NCBI RefSeq assembly: GCF_021462225.1 | Contig: NC_061813.1 | Span: forward strand, 18,190,442 to 18,254,441 | Reading direction: 5' to 3' | Length of the DNA stretch: 64,000 bases | Source: Girardinichthys multiradiatus | Lineage: Eukaryota; Chordata; Actinopteri; Cyprinodontiformes; Goodeidae | Shown: positions 35,740 through 46,919 of the stretch, piece by piece | Layout of the letters: each line of letters starts with the position of its first letter | Numbering within the stretch: the stretch's first letter is position 1 | The notes under the pieces: generated by a model | What the model saw: only the letters and a program-made list of their open reading frames with translations | What the model was told of the DNA's origin: nothing | Databases searched by the model: none | Translations under genes and position numbers: made by a program

Positions 35740-36095
35740 TCCCAAAAAAAACAAACGAATTCAGGTGAGATCTCCAACTGTTCTCTACCCAGCAACCTCC
35801 TCAAGCTCATCTGGGGGAACCCTAAGGTGTTCCCAATTTGACCTTGTGATGTTATCTTGCAGTGAGTCCTTGGTCTACTTCAATACCCCTACCATCACGA
35901 AACACTTCCTCAAAAGACATCAATAAGGCATTTTAACTAGATGCGCAAACCACCTCAACTGACCCCTTTCGATGTAAAGAAACGACTCATCTGCTCTGAG
36001 GTCGTCATTGTAGGTGAAAGTTGAAATATAGATCAACTGATACATTAAAAGCTTTGCCTTACATTATAGCTCTCTTCACCAAAACAGGCTGCAAA
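35740..36095 (-). pseudogene. RTE/Rex3-like LINE, C-terminal ORF fragment
   Basis: On the minus strand the end of a non-LTR retrotransposon ORF is legible in changing frames. A KLLMYQLIYISTFTY piece (about 36000-36055) corresponds to the K-L-S-I-Y-R-S-I-Y block. Next come a GQLRWFAHLVKMPY piece (about 35915-35970) and a tail near 35750-35830 corresponding to the W-E-R-L-G-I-P-Q-x-E-L-E-E-V-A block. The part between the first two blocks is deleted. Endonuclease and core reverse transcriptase are absent. This C-terminal signature is typical of the RTE-clade elements of teleosts (Rex3 group); exact family not verified. Confidence 0.7.
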
Positions 36096-37464
36096 TACTG
36101 TCCCAATATGCCTGTTCTACCCTACACTGGCTCTTAAATAGTACCTCAAGTCCTTCATTTGAGGCAACTGATTTCAGACCTGAAAGTGGCAACTCATTTA
36201 AATCAGATTCTCAAGGATAAATCAATAGAAAATGAACAAAAAATAAATGTTAAAAAGATGAGGATCATTTGACGTGCCTCATAGCACTTCATAGTCTTCG
36301 ACAGGAGTGTTAGGGTCAAGGCCATTTTTTTTGCATTGTTACACCCTTTTTAGCACCACTAAGTCATCTGGCTACTCCTTTAGTGGTCTGTCCAGTACAA
36401 GCTTTGTTAATAGCAGGTTGCTTCAGTGCTTCAATATTGAGTGGCAGGATAGTTACATTCAGAAAATATTTAATAACTTTTTAATCTGTGGCCTTAGGAA
36501 TGAATTTTGTTGTACTTTACCCTCCATGTTAAATTTGGGAAATTAAGTAAAGTTTAAAAGTGAGCATATGAATGGAGCCTAAACTATAAAAAATAAAAAG
36601 TACACATGCACAAAACTATATTAAAATGAAAATATAGCATGTTATCATTGATATTTTTTATTTATTATTGCCCAGTTATGCTGCATATTTTCAGGCTTAC
36701 AGGTTTAGGGCTTACAGCGTTTAATACTTTAATTTTTTACCCTCACACTGTTTTTTTTTATTTTTATGTAATTTTCACTATCAAACATTTTTTAGTTGTA
36801 GTTCTTACACTTGCTTTTTACATTGAGATTTAAACACAACTTAGAAATCTGACTGAAGTGTTCACATTCACATTCTTTAACAAATATAATGATATAAATA
36901 TATACACAGACATATATTTACATGTATGTTGAAATATTTCAATAAGACAGCTAATATCTGTTTATCTGTTTGTTTTTTTAGCTGGGGATTCAGCAGTCAA
37001 TTAATTCAAACAATAACAAGAGAATCCCCTTTTAACTCGTTAACCCTCGGTAGCCTGTTGTGATCTTCTAGTACCACATCGGTTTTCATTTGGCTCATTA
37101 TTGCCTAAGTGGTGCCACAAATGGTCAGAATGATGTCACTGATATGAATGACGACCATGGGAGTGATTGGTTTAAATGCCTCTGTGTAATTGAATCATGT
37201 TAGCCAGATATGCAATTAAATTATGTTTACTTCACTGGATGGGGTTGTGAGCAGAGTGTACTTAGTGTGAGATGAGCAAGCATGTGTATGTTTGCATGAG
37301 TACTAGGGAAAAGAGAGAGAGAGATGGTTTCAAAAAGAAGTTTTCTAGCTTCTTCATAAAAAGACAAATAATTAAAACTCTAATGGATTAGATTAATAGA
37401 TTGGTCACTAAGTAAGAAAAAAAAAACAGTCTCCTGCTCATCTTATTGATAGACTGGAGAACAA
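36096..37464. other. Non-coding stretch without a recognised gene
   Basis: AT-rich DNA. The frames at 36307-36546 and 36639-36833 show no domain or splice context. Confidence 0.5.
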
Positions 37465-38605
37465 CTATAAGTCATGAGTCAATGGTTGTAGGACTGCCTT
37501 TAACAGTAATAACTTAAGGCACTCATGCTGTTTATGGTTTTATCAGACTCTCACATAGTTGTGGAAATTTACCGTTCTGCTTAGCATTGCTTTATTTCTT
37601 CGAGATTTCCAGACGTTCATTCATACACAGTTCTGTTCAGGTCCCATCACTGCATTTTAATCAGATGTTAGGTTAAGGTCTGGACATTGGCTGGGCCTTT
37701 GTAGCACCTTGATTTATATTTTTTTTACAGCCTTTCTTTAAAAATATACAGTTTACGATCTTTTTCCTTGTTTCATGATTTAGATTGGACCAAGTTTTCG
37801 CTGTTGGACAGAATGCTTTGGTGTACAGGAGAGTTGATAATAGACAAAAAGATTGCAGAATACCCGGGCTCTGTAGCTACAAAACAAGCCCCAATTGTAA
37901 AACAGTGTAGTGTAGTGGTAAGGCGAGCCCTCCATTTACAAAGGCTATTTGTCCTTGATGAAGTGGTCCAAAACTCAACTCCAGACCTCAGGACCTTTGC
38001 TGCATGTCTTCCACTCTCTCTCTTTGCTTCCAAACCAATTGGTGTAAATTAAGGCCACAACAAACATCAAAAAAGCCCTTGCTCCTGATTTGTTTAAATG
38101 CAAAGTTGTAAATTTAAGTTGTGTTGACTTATTCTGTTTAGAGAGAATAGTCTTGTTCCTGGTAATCCTTTCTAACACGTGTTCTTTTTTTAATTGAACT
38201 GTCACATACACAAACATTTAACAGGCAAACTTAAGATGGAGCTTTTTGAAATTTCTGTTTCTGTTGAAATGTCTGTTTCATTGTACAGTCAAACCTTGGC
38301 CTGAATGTGCTGGGAAATTGGGAGCTGTCCCAGGGGTTTTTCCCGCTTGTGAAAATTCTTGAAATGCAGCAACAATTGCTTATCTGAGGTCATTGCGATG
38401 TCTTTCCCTCCTTGGCATTTGTCTATTGCCTCTAGAACACCCAAATGCCCAAACTCCTCCTTCTGTAGAGATGTTCACTCTTGTTATTCAAGTACATTTG
38501 ATTGGAAGCATCGAAATGCCGGATTCCCTCTAAAATTCTATAAGTGGACCAAGCGTGTTCGTAATTTTCCCTTATGACTGCCTATAAAGACTTGAAAATA
38601 AAATT
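37465..38605 (-). mobile_element. Old Tc1-like transposon, minus strand, broken by a SINE
   Basis: The sequence follows, in order and on the minus strand, a common fish Tc1 family. The 3' part (AACAGTAATAACTTAAGGCA, then TTTAATCAGATGTTAGGTTAAGG encoding the D-L-N-P-I neighbourhood) is followed by the mid part (GTTTTCGCTGTTGGACAGAA, TGGTGTACAGGAGAGTTG, CTACAAAACAAGCCCCAA). After the inserted SINE comes the N-terminal part (GACCTTGG-like and AGCAACAATTGCTTATCTGA segments) with TCTTTCCCTCCTTGGCATTT at the original start. Many indels and stops are present, and the catalytic core between about 37900 and 38100 is missing. Terminal repeats are not clearly defined. Confidence 0.7.
37903..38082 (+). 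repeat. tRNA-derived SINE inside the Tc1 copy
   Basis: The tRNA-like head GTGTAGTGTAGTGGTAAGGC (A-box region) is followed by a mutated B box (AAACTCAACTCC for GGTTCGACTCC), a CCTTTGCTGCATGTCTTCCA block and a TAAATTAAGGCC tail. This order is typical of a percomorph SINE with a CCCTTTGCTGCATGTCATTC body. It lies between two parts of the Tc1 element. Confidence 0.65.
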
Positions 38606-40288
38606 AAAAAGAAATACCTTCACTATGAGCAAGTTGTGAATCCTTCAAATGAGCAACACAAAGAAGTGTGTGACAAACACTTCTCACTCAAACCAAAGGT
38701 AATTTCTGTTTTTGTTCCAAAATGTATGTTTTTAGAACTTTGGATGAAACTAAACCCTAAAAAGCCTTTGTATCCACAGGCAGAAGGTTCTAAGACAACA
38801 CAATAGGGCAATGGGCAGAATTCGTATTCATACCAGTTTAAGGTTTAGATTTGAGAAATTAAGAAATTTACTTAGAAACTCCACTTCAACAAGGTGGCAG
38901 ATGACAGTGCACAAAATAACTCTTAACAGGAAGCGACCTTTAGCAGAACCACACGTTGGAAGACCTGCCATCAAACTCGACCAATTGTGACAAAGACACA
39001 AACAAACAAACCAGGAGGCCAAATACATCAAGTAAAAATAAGAAACCACAAAAAAAAAACATCAATAATAGGGTATACTTCCTTCAAGAAGTGGACTGAC
39101 ATGTGAGAACACCAAAATACACATGCACACTAACATAATTCTAGTCTTTTTGGCTCTCACAGATTATACAACGCTGTGCAAATTATCTGACTTAGCAGGC
39201 CCCGAAGTGTGACCAATCACTCTGTGTAGACCGTGGACAGTTGGATTATCAGAAAACACAGGCAACTTCGCTCCTGGTTTCCATACTGTCGTTTCAGTCA
39301 TCCATTTAAATAACAATAAGTACAATGCATACGCTGCCATAAGCTGACATCCATCCAATATGCTGTAGCTGCAGGGGTAAAGTCCAGAGATGGAACTGTG
39401 TGTGTATGTGTTTGTGTGTGCATATATTTGTCTCAAGCAAAGAATGGACATGATGATAATCACATCTATCTTTGTCTTTGTATACCCTAATCTTTCAGAA
39501 AAGCAACAATAGAGCGTGTGTTGTCTGTGTTTGAGTGAGTGTGTCACTGCCTAATGATGCAGCGGTAATGATGGCGGCGCGTGGCGTCCCTATCTTGTGG
39601 CGAAAAATTGATTAGCTAGGGGTCACATACAGTGGAGCCTGAAGCATGTGTGTTTGTGTGTATCTGTGTGCCCAAATGCATAAATGGTGGAGTGTTGTTG
39701 TGAGTGTGAGCATAAAATGCTTTTGTCGTCAGACCTCCTAAGCTGAATATTGATGTATTGATCAGGCGCTTGTGTTGCTTAGAGCCATTTGCTCCTTGGG
39801 GAGTCCTGCTAACACACATATGCGGAAACACACTTATACACACAAACAGAGCACGGGTATTGACAACTGTGTCATCTTTTCTGTGTGGACAATTGCTGAC
39901 AACTGCTGTTGTTTCTCATCATATTGTGTCATTGTCTTATCAGACAGAGACAGTGTGCTGGTACAAAGCACACCTGCCACACGTCCTTTCACTGAGATGC
40001 TAATGCAAACACAGGAATATAATGACATTATACAGCATAATAAGCATGTGTCCCACCTTTTGGCCCTCTTCATGTGTTACAGCACTATTATACGGTGTGC
40101 ATATATGTATATTTTTTACTTATTTATGTTTTCAGGAAGGTTACACTGTATGATAATAGAATAAGCACATATGCCAATTAGGATTTTTAAAATTGAATAA
40201 ACATAGCTTGTTTCCCAATATGTATTTTGTGTAAGAACTGGTCATATCATTCCTATAATTTAAGACACAACTTGTGTGGAAGGCTATA
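38606..40288. other. Non-coding stretch without a recognised gene
   Basis: Includes a candidate conserved block at 39170-39390 and GT-rich patches at 39400-39420 and 39640-39670. No gene is supported. Confidence 0.45.
39170..39390. promoter_or_regulatory. Candidate conserved non-coding element
   Basis: A block of unusually even composition containing AACAAT (39312-39317, SOX-like), ACAATGCAT and a CATCCATCCAATATGC stretch, between GT-rich and AT-rich flanks. The minus strand is open for 127 codons across it, but no domain, homologue or splice pattern is seen. Confidence 0.25.
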
Positions 40289-41940
40289 GTACAGTATATT
40301 TATCTTCAGGTTGCACCCCATGTGACCCCATTCCTTTGAACTTCTTCACATTTTGGGCAGTCACAATTGCACATGTCATTGTATTTTATTGGGATTGTAT
40401 GTGATGGCGCATCCTTCTGCAGTGGAAGGTAAGAATACATAGTATTTTAAAATTGTTTACAAATAAAAATACAAAACATGTATGTATTTTGACCCCTTTG
40501 GGCCAGTAGCCTAGTTGAATCATATGCATGTCTGAAGACTATTTATTATTAGTCATGTATTAGAATTAAGAGAAATCCTTTGTAGCTCTGGGAGTTTGTT
40601 TATGGTGGTTGTCCTGCAGGAAAGTAAATCTCCACTTTAATCTCAAGTGTTTTTCAAGCTTTCCTTCAGGACTGCTCCATGAATCTGCACATCACCTCTG
40701 ACCAGCTTCCTTGTCCCTGCTGGAAAAAAAGTATCCCCACAGGATGTTGCTGCCACCACCATGTTTCATTATAGGGAAGGGTGATAAGCTGTGTTAGATT
40801 TTCCCTGAACATAGCACTTTGCATGAAGGGCAAAATGTTCACATTTGGTCTCACCAGAACACCTTCTCACATGGCATGTGGCAAACTATGAATGTCTTTT
40901 TTGTGCAACTCTTAAGACCAGTTTTCTGGAGTACACGACAAATAGTTGTCCTACCAAGTGTCTGTACCACCTGAGGGGAGGATTTCTTCACCTCCTCCAG
41001 AATTACAATGGGCCTTATGGCAACATCCTCATTTATTGCTCTCCTTGTCCGGGCTATCAATTTGGTCGTGTTGGAGTAGGGTTTTAGTTGTGCCATACTC
41101 TTTTAATTTTAAGATGATTGATAAACCAGTAGGGCTGCACGGTGGTGCAGTTGGTAGTACTATTGCCTTGCAGCAAGAAGGTCCTGGGTTCGATTCCCAG
41201 CCTGGGGTCTTTCTGCATGGAGTTTGCATGTTCTCCACGAGCATGCGTGGGTTCTCACCAGGTACTCTGGCTTCCTCCCACAGTCCAAAGACATGCCTGT
41301 TAGGTTAATTGGTAACTCTAAATTTCCCTTAGGTGTATGAATGAGTGTGTGTGTGGTTTTTTGTGTGTTGCCCTGTGATGGACTGGCGACCTGTCCAGGG
41401 TGTACCCTGCCTCTCGCCCATAGACTGCTGGAGATAGGCACCAGCTCCCCCGTGACCCACTATGGAATAAGCGGTAGAAAATGACTGACTGATAAAACAG
41501 TGCTACATGAATTGCACAAAGCTTGGGAGATTGTTGTATACCACAATTCTTTGTCAAACTTCTTCACAACTTTATCACTGTCCTGTCTGGTGTGTTTTCC
41601 TTAGTCTTCATGATACTGTTTGTTTGTTCGCTAATGCTCTAAAAAAACTTTGAGGCCCTCACAGAGCAGCTTTATTTATGGTGAGATTAAATTACATACA
41701 GGTGGTCTATATTTAATAATTAGCTGATCTTTGAAAGCAGTTGGATATACTGGACATTATTAGCGGTGTAAGAGTAAAGGAGACTTAGTATACATGCACA
41801 CCACACCAAAACCTGTATTCCACTTCACAGTTATACACTACTTTGTGTTGGTCTGTCATCTAAAACCCCAACAGAACTTGTTTAAAGTTTGAAATTTCAG
41901 CTTGCAGTATCAAAAAATGTGAACACCATGTGAGTACTAC
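40289..41940 (-). mobile_element. Tc1-like transposon (CAGTGCCTTGCAAAAG family), minus strand, split by a SINE
   Basis: The 3' end begins near 40289 (ACAGTATATTTATC, then a TTATTGGGATTGTATGTGAT block), and the 5' end finishes near 41940 after the ACTTTGTGTTGGTCTGTCAT block. These are mutually inverted subterminal sequences. On the minus strand, 40851-41096 encodes a helix-turn-helix/linker segment starting MAQLKPYSNTTKLIARTRRA. At 40666-40854 there is a second piece matching the region around the first catalytic Asp and the H-G-G-G-S segment, with frameshifts. The SINE at 41131-41489 separates the start of the gene from its 5' leader. Decayed and inactive. Confidence 0.8.
41131..41489 (+). 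repeat. tRNA-derived SINE (V-SINE/Mermaid-like), copy 2
   Basis: Better preserved than copy 1. It has the GGCTGCACGGTGGTGCAG head with an A-box-like TGCAGTTGGTAGTAC, an exact B box GGTTCGATTCC (about 41188-41198), the GCATGGAGTTTGCATGTTCT core and the GGAATAAGCGGTAG tail. A 12-bp target duplication with one mismatch (TGATAAACCAGT at 41119-41130, TGATAAAACAGT at 41490-41501) shows that it inserted by target-primed integration into the Tc1-like element. Confidence 0.88.
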
Positions 41941-43675
41941 TCATATAGACAGCAAGCAATGCTTGCTCATTTTAATTTAAATTTAAACCTAAGCCTTTAC
42001 GCTGGCAAAACATCCAGATGGAAGCATCACAAATCAAACTGTTAGCCCTAATCAAACATCACAGAATTAAAAACATCCAAAAGAAATCAATGAGTTTTAA
42101 TAAGATCAGAAACAATCTGTTAAAACACCCCATCAATCACACAGTCAATTTTGCCTTTTCCTTTGTGTGTGTCTGAATCTTTATATGCACCACTGTTAAA
42201 ATGAATAACCATCAAACAAAGCAATGATTTAGCATGGTGTGCACTTTATCAATCAGGCAGTGTTAGAGAAGCACAAATGCAATTAGCTAATGTGTTTGCC
42301 TAAAACTCATCAGAAGATGCAATTAGCATAAGGAAACTGATAGCCTCTCTCCATTTGTTGGAGAGGTGGAAGTAAAGGCTCGTTGGGATGAAGGAGGAGC
42401 TACAAGAAGTAATAACAACAAGGGGAGGTGACCACAAAGGGAAGAATTACAGATGCAAAGGACATAATACATAAACACGACAATGGATTAGAATGTCTAC
42501 TGAGTGAAATAATTCTTATCTATTACACCTCCCAATCCATTGCTCCTCCTCTCCCCTCTCACTCTACTTTTCTAATTACAACAGATGGCATTGAAGTGGC
42601 AGTCGAACCATATTTCATCGGCAGGGAATAAAAGCAATTAGACATTCAATTTGGAGTGTAATTAATCCTACATCAAAGCCTTCATTAGTGATCCCTCGTT
42701 AGTGAAACATGCCTCTCTGAGAGGCGCAGTAATGGCCCTCTTCATCAGGGGATCAGTGCTTAGAGGGAAATCAAACAAGGTTAAACAAAAGCCATTGTTC
42801 CACTAGTAGACAGACGAAGACAAATGAGGTGTTAAGGCTGGGGTTTTGACTGACTATTTTACACACATTTTCCAACTCAAAGCTAGTTTTCTGGTTAGAG
42901 GTCTTAACTGTTCAAACTGTGGCTTAATGTGATTGCCTCCTATATCAGTGCCACAGCACTTGAGTTCCCAGTTAGGCTGGATCATGCTTAATGAATTTGA
43001 ATCTGAAGGTCTCTAGAGATGGCTCATTCATACCATTTGCAGGACTTTGTCACAATAAGGAATTTCACTACAAACAATCTGTCTTTTAAAATGTTCTTTA
43101 CTTTTGAATTATTGAATTATTTTTTTAATCTTATATTGAGATATATTTTAATATTTGAACTTGATTGGCTGATGTTTGCTGGTGTATCAGCAAAATAATG
43201 TAAATACATGTATTGTAAGCTATTTCAACAAAGTTGAGTTATTGTTTCACTGGAATTTGCCTATTAGTTTGTAAAGTGTCCTAATGGAGGGTTAATAATC
43301 AATGTATCCATTCAGTTTGATTTTTAATGTACAGCATCTCTAATGTGTAAATCTTTTTCAGCACTGGGCTTTAAACTCTTGTTTGAATGGAGATCAGTGT
43401 ATGGTTTTGAGTTAACTATTTATGACTTAAGGATAGGTTATGTCTTTCTAAGCATAATAGCCAGTCTAACAGCTGAAGGAAAATCAATTTAAACCTCCAC
43501 ATATAAACATCAATTTAGTTTTCAAAAAGAAAGCAAAAATTTTGAGGCAGTTAAACTGGGATAGATCAAGCTTTACATCCCCCAGGTTTTACTGCTTCAA
43601 CTAACTCTATATGGAAAGATCATCAGTAGAGGTCACATGCATATTTGCTGAAGACAAATACAGACCCATTCAATT
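41941..43675. other. Non-coding stretch without a recognised gene
   Basis: AT-rich, with a candidate conserved block at 42560-42760. No gene or repeat body recognised. Confidence 0.45.
42560..42760. promoter_or_regulatory. Candidate conserved non-coding element rich in homeodomain-type sites
   Basis: Within 200 bp are TCTAATTACA (42571-42580), the E-box CAGATG (42582), CAATTA (42636), GTAATTAATCC (42658-42668) and CATTAG (42683), in sequence of mixed composition with no repeat similarity. The density of TAAT sites beside an E-box is typical of developmental enhancers. Inference only; conservation untested. Confidence 0.3.
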
Positions 43676-44020
43676 ATCCAATAAATTAGAATATTGATGA
43701 AAAGTTAGTTTATTTCAGTAACTTAGCTCACTAAGTGAAACACATTATATAGAATTAACTACACACAAACTGATGTTTTCAAGTCTTTATTTCAGTTAAT
43801 TATGAGGGTTTTCTGTTTACAGCTAACGGAATGACATTTAAGATTAGAATATTATATCAGGTCAATAAAACAAAAAATACTGCAATGTGGGCTTTTTGAT
43901 AGTTATGTTTTATAAAAGCTTAAAGATTGTTATTTTCAAAAAATACTCTTAATCTGACAAACAATCCTCAGTGGAGCACATATTCTAATTTATTAGAATA
44001 TCTGAATAGGCTATTATTCA
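43676..44020. mobile_element. Probable non-autonomous DNA transposon (MITE-like)
   Basis: Inverted ends of the type AATAAATTAGAATATTGATG (from 43680) and ATATTCTAATTTATTAGAAT (to about 44003) enclose about 300 bp with no coding remnant. The subterminal TTTATTTCAGTAACTTAGCT and CAAGTCTTTATTTCAGTTAA blocks resemble the ends of a longer fish element with a TTAGAATATT terminal region. Exact boundaries and the target duplication are not resolved. Confidence 0.5.
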
Positions 44021-45671
44021 AAAAATAAGTGATAAACCTGCACATGTTTTATATGAAGTTATGATAGAACATCAGAACAGCTTTCTAAAACCATGTTAAC
44101 CCAATGTTGGAGCTGAGAAGACTGCAGAAACTCTGGTGGGAACAAAATACCAGTCACTGTCATAAAAACAGATGAGATATGTTGCTATTGAATTTTTGAC
44201 ATCATACATATGAACCATTTAATCAGACACAATTTAAGTGGAAAAAGTGGTTACATTTTCAAAATATGCAGTAACAGCACAGCACAGCTGAAGCCAAATA
44301 TTCCTGGAAAGCCCCAACCATTACAACCTAGTTTAATGCAACTCTATCTTTCACTCTGTTTTCTGTAAGCTCTTTTCAATGATTCTTTTTAACTGCTTCG
44401 GGGAAGGTATATGTAGCACTTTTATTATTTGTAAACTCAGAAAAAAGCAAATTAATGCTACTAACACATGTTATTTTACATTCCCATAGGGGTTTTCAAG
44501 TTTGGGACATTTGTGTTAAAGTTGCAATGAAATGAGTACACAAAAATGACATTTGTTGTTTTGTTTTCCATAAAAGTTGGCATTGTGAAAACAAAATCCA
44601 AAGAGTGACCGCTGCGCCAACACAGCTGTGCATGATTTACTTTATGTATCACAGAATCCAACTTTTAAAACCGTAAACCAGAACTGATGGAATGATGCAA
44701 AAAAAGTAACACAGCTTTCTTTTAAATTAGTTCTTCCCTTTACAAATGTTTAAAGCATTTAAGATATTAACATAGCATCTCAATGTCACTGGTGAGATAG
44801 TGATCCTCTGTTATACAAATCAAAACACACACTCACTCAGATACTACCCATAACCATACATCCTGGACGCATACACATCAAGCAATATTACAGTCTGATA
44901 TGATGAAACTGGTTGAAACTTGCTCCAGGTGTACTGTATCCAGTTTCTTGCATACTGTTGTTCTGTGAACCGTGTGCTTCCATGTCCCCAAGAGGGGATT
45001 CATATTCAACTCTGATTGGCAAGGGGAGTCAGGTGAGGGGTCGCAGTAAGGAAGAGTACTCACAAACAAAATTGACACAAGAAGGTGAGGAGCTAGCCAA
45101 GAACAGGGGAATGAGGGGATGAATAAAACAAAGTACGTCTCTGACTGGGGGTGTCTTCAAGAATTCTAAGACTGGTTGTTTGTGTGTGTGCACTCCAGTG
45201 TATTTTATGATACATCAGAGAGTTTGGTTATGTGTGCTGTCTGTGCACATGAGAGTAATACCATACCCCTACAGAGGGCAGTACATGGTGTGCCTGTTGC
45301 TCCAGACACACATCTATGATGAGGAGATGAAAAATGAATTAAAGAACAACAGAAGAAAGGGAGAAAGCAGACTAAAAATAAGAAAGAGCTGTGCCTCCAA
45401 AATAGCTGTCTAACAAGTGTGTATGCGCGTGTGTGTGTGTCTTTGGTGTACACAAAAAGGATGTCTTTATTTTATGATTTACAACATGCTCTGGTTTTTA
45501 ATGTATCTTGAACTGTGGGATGTGTGTGTGTGTCCATTAAATACAGTGGTTATATGGTAGACTGGATTCTTACATTGGAAAACATAAACCTATTTGTCAG
45601 AAACAGAAATCTATTTCAGAAGAGTTTAAAAACAGGCAAGACACATACCATTAGACTATACAAGTTGTTGC
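44021..45671. other. Non-coding stretch without a recognised gene
   Basis: Contains GT-rich patches at 45181-45190, 45421-45442 and 45521-45534. No gene is supported. Confidence 0.5.
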
Positions 45672-45673
45672 TA

Positions 45674-46917
45674 CAGTGCCTTGCAAAAATATTTATGCCC
45701 CTTGAAGATTTTTACATTACAACCACAAGATTCAACATATTTTATAGTTTATGTGATTGACCAACAGAAATTAGTACATCATTGTAAAAATGAAAGAATG
45801 TGAGGCTTTAAAAATGCTTTAAAACTTTAGTTTTAATTATTATGGCATGTATTTGCTATCAGTTACCTTTATTCCAAAACCCCTAAATATTATCCAGTGC
45901 GATGAATTACAAAACACTGTGTGGTGGAAAATCAGCACCAAATACAACACGACCAAGATACAACACGGTGGTAGCAGCATCATGCTGTGGAAATACTTTT
46001 CTTCTGCAGGGACATGGAAGCTTGTCAGAGCTGATGGGACGATGGATTGAGCTAAATTCCATGTTATATCATGTTAGAGACAGCTAAAACGTTGCAAGTA
46101 AGTCTCCTTCGGGGAGAAAAACTGCCTAAAACATACAGCCAGAGCTACATGCATTTGTTATAATGACTCAGTGAAAGGTAAATGTAAATCCAATTGGGAA
46201 TATGAGGCTTGAAAATATTTGTTGAAATATGTTCTTCCAATCTGTCTCAGCTTGAGCTATTTTGCAAAGATTTTTTGAGAAAGATTTTAGTCTTAAGATG
46301 TGCAAGGTTGGTCGAGTGTGGGCCTTCAGAAACTGAATTTAAATTGATCAGACTGAATCTGTATTCAAGTAATTTGAAAATAAATGCATAATTTTGAAAA
46401 TGAATGTCACTAAATTAAAATTAAATTTAATGTTTCAAAACTGAATTTATTTGCTTTGAAAATTTGTTTATTTTTTGAAAATTCAGCTTCATTTTCAATT
46501 CTACAATTTTGTAACTGAAATTGAATTATAGAACTGAAAGTGAAAGTAGTCAAACAGAATTTTCAATATAACAAATTATATTTTCATGCAAATGAATTCA
46601 GTTTCAAACCATTAAATTGTGTTTCATTTTAGTGACATTTATTTTCAAACCTAGGTATTTAGTTTGAAATTATACCAGGTGTTTTTCCAAAATGTTGACC
46701 AAGGATTGCAAAATAAATTTTTGTTTAACATTTAAACACATTTTTGTCTGTAAAAACTTTACAAACAGTGAAGTGCAGTATTTTTTTTTTTTTACTTTAC
46801 AATTGTGCACTACTTTATTTTGGTCCATCACATAAAATCTCAATCAACTTTGCCAACTTTGGTGCTGTGATGTGAATTAATGTGAAAAATACCAGGTGAT
46901 ACTTTTGCAAGACACTG
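45674..46917 (+). mobile_element. Tc1-like transposon (CAGTGCCTTGCAAAAG family), plus strand, with an inserted AT-rich block
   Basis: The left end CAGTGCCTTGCAAAAATATT (45674) and right end ATACTTTTGCAAGACACTG (46917) are inverted repeats flanked by TA at 45672-45673 and 46918-46919. Only pieces of the transposase remain. Around 45955-46050 it reads HGGSSIMLWKYFSSAGTWKL, the block after the first catalytic Asp. Around 46190-46310 there is a decayed C-terminal part (CAATCTGTCTCAGCTTGAGC, ATTTTGCAAAGA). The N-terminal domain and second Asp are missing. Between about 46330 and 46680 lies unrelated AT-rich DNA with its own inverted repeat. Confidence 0.82.
46393..46649. repeat. AT-rich inverted-repeat block inside the Tc1 copy
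   Basis: TTTGAAAATGAATGTCACTA (46393-46412) pairs with TAGTGACATTTATTTTCAAA (46630-46649) at 19 of 20 positions. The interior is built of interlaced TTGAAAAT, AACTGAAT and AATTGAAT motifs. It may be a small MITE or an expanded simple-sequence block. It is absent from the other copies of this Tc1 family in the window. Confidence 0.6.
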
Positions 46918-46919
46918 TA

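Noticed and set aside
39164..39547. 127-codon minus-strand frame as a coding gene
   Set aside because: No recognised domain and no splice sites; part is GT-repeat derived. A non-coding conserved element is the more likely reading.
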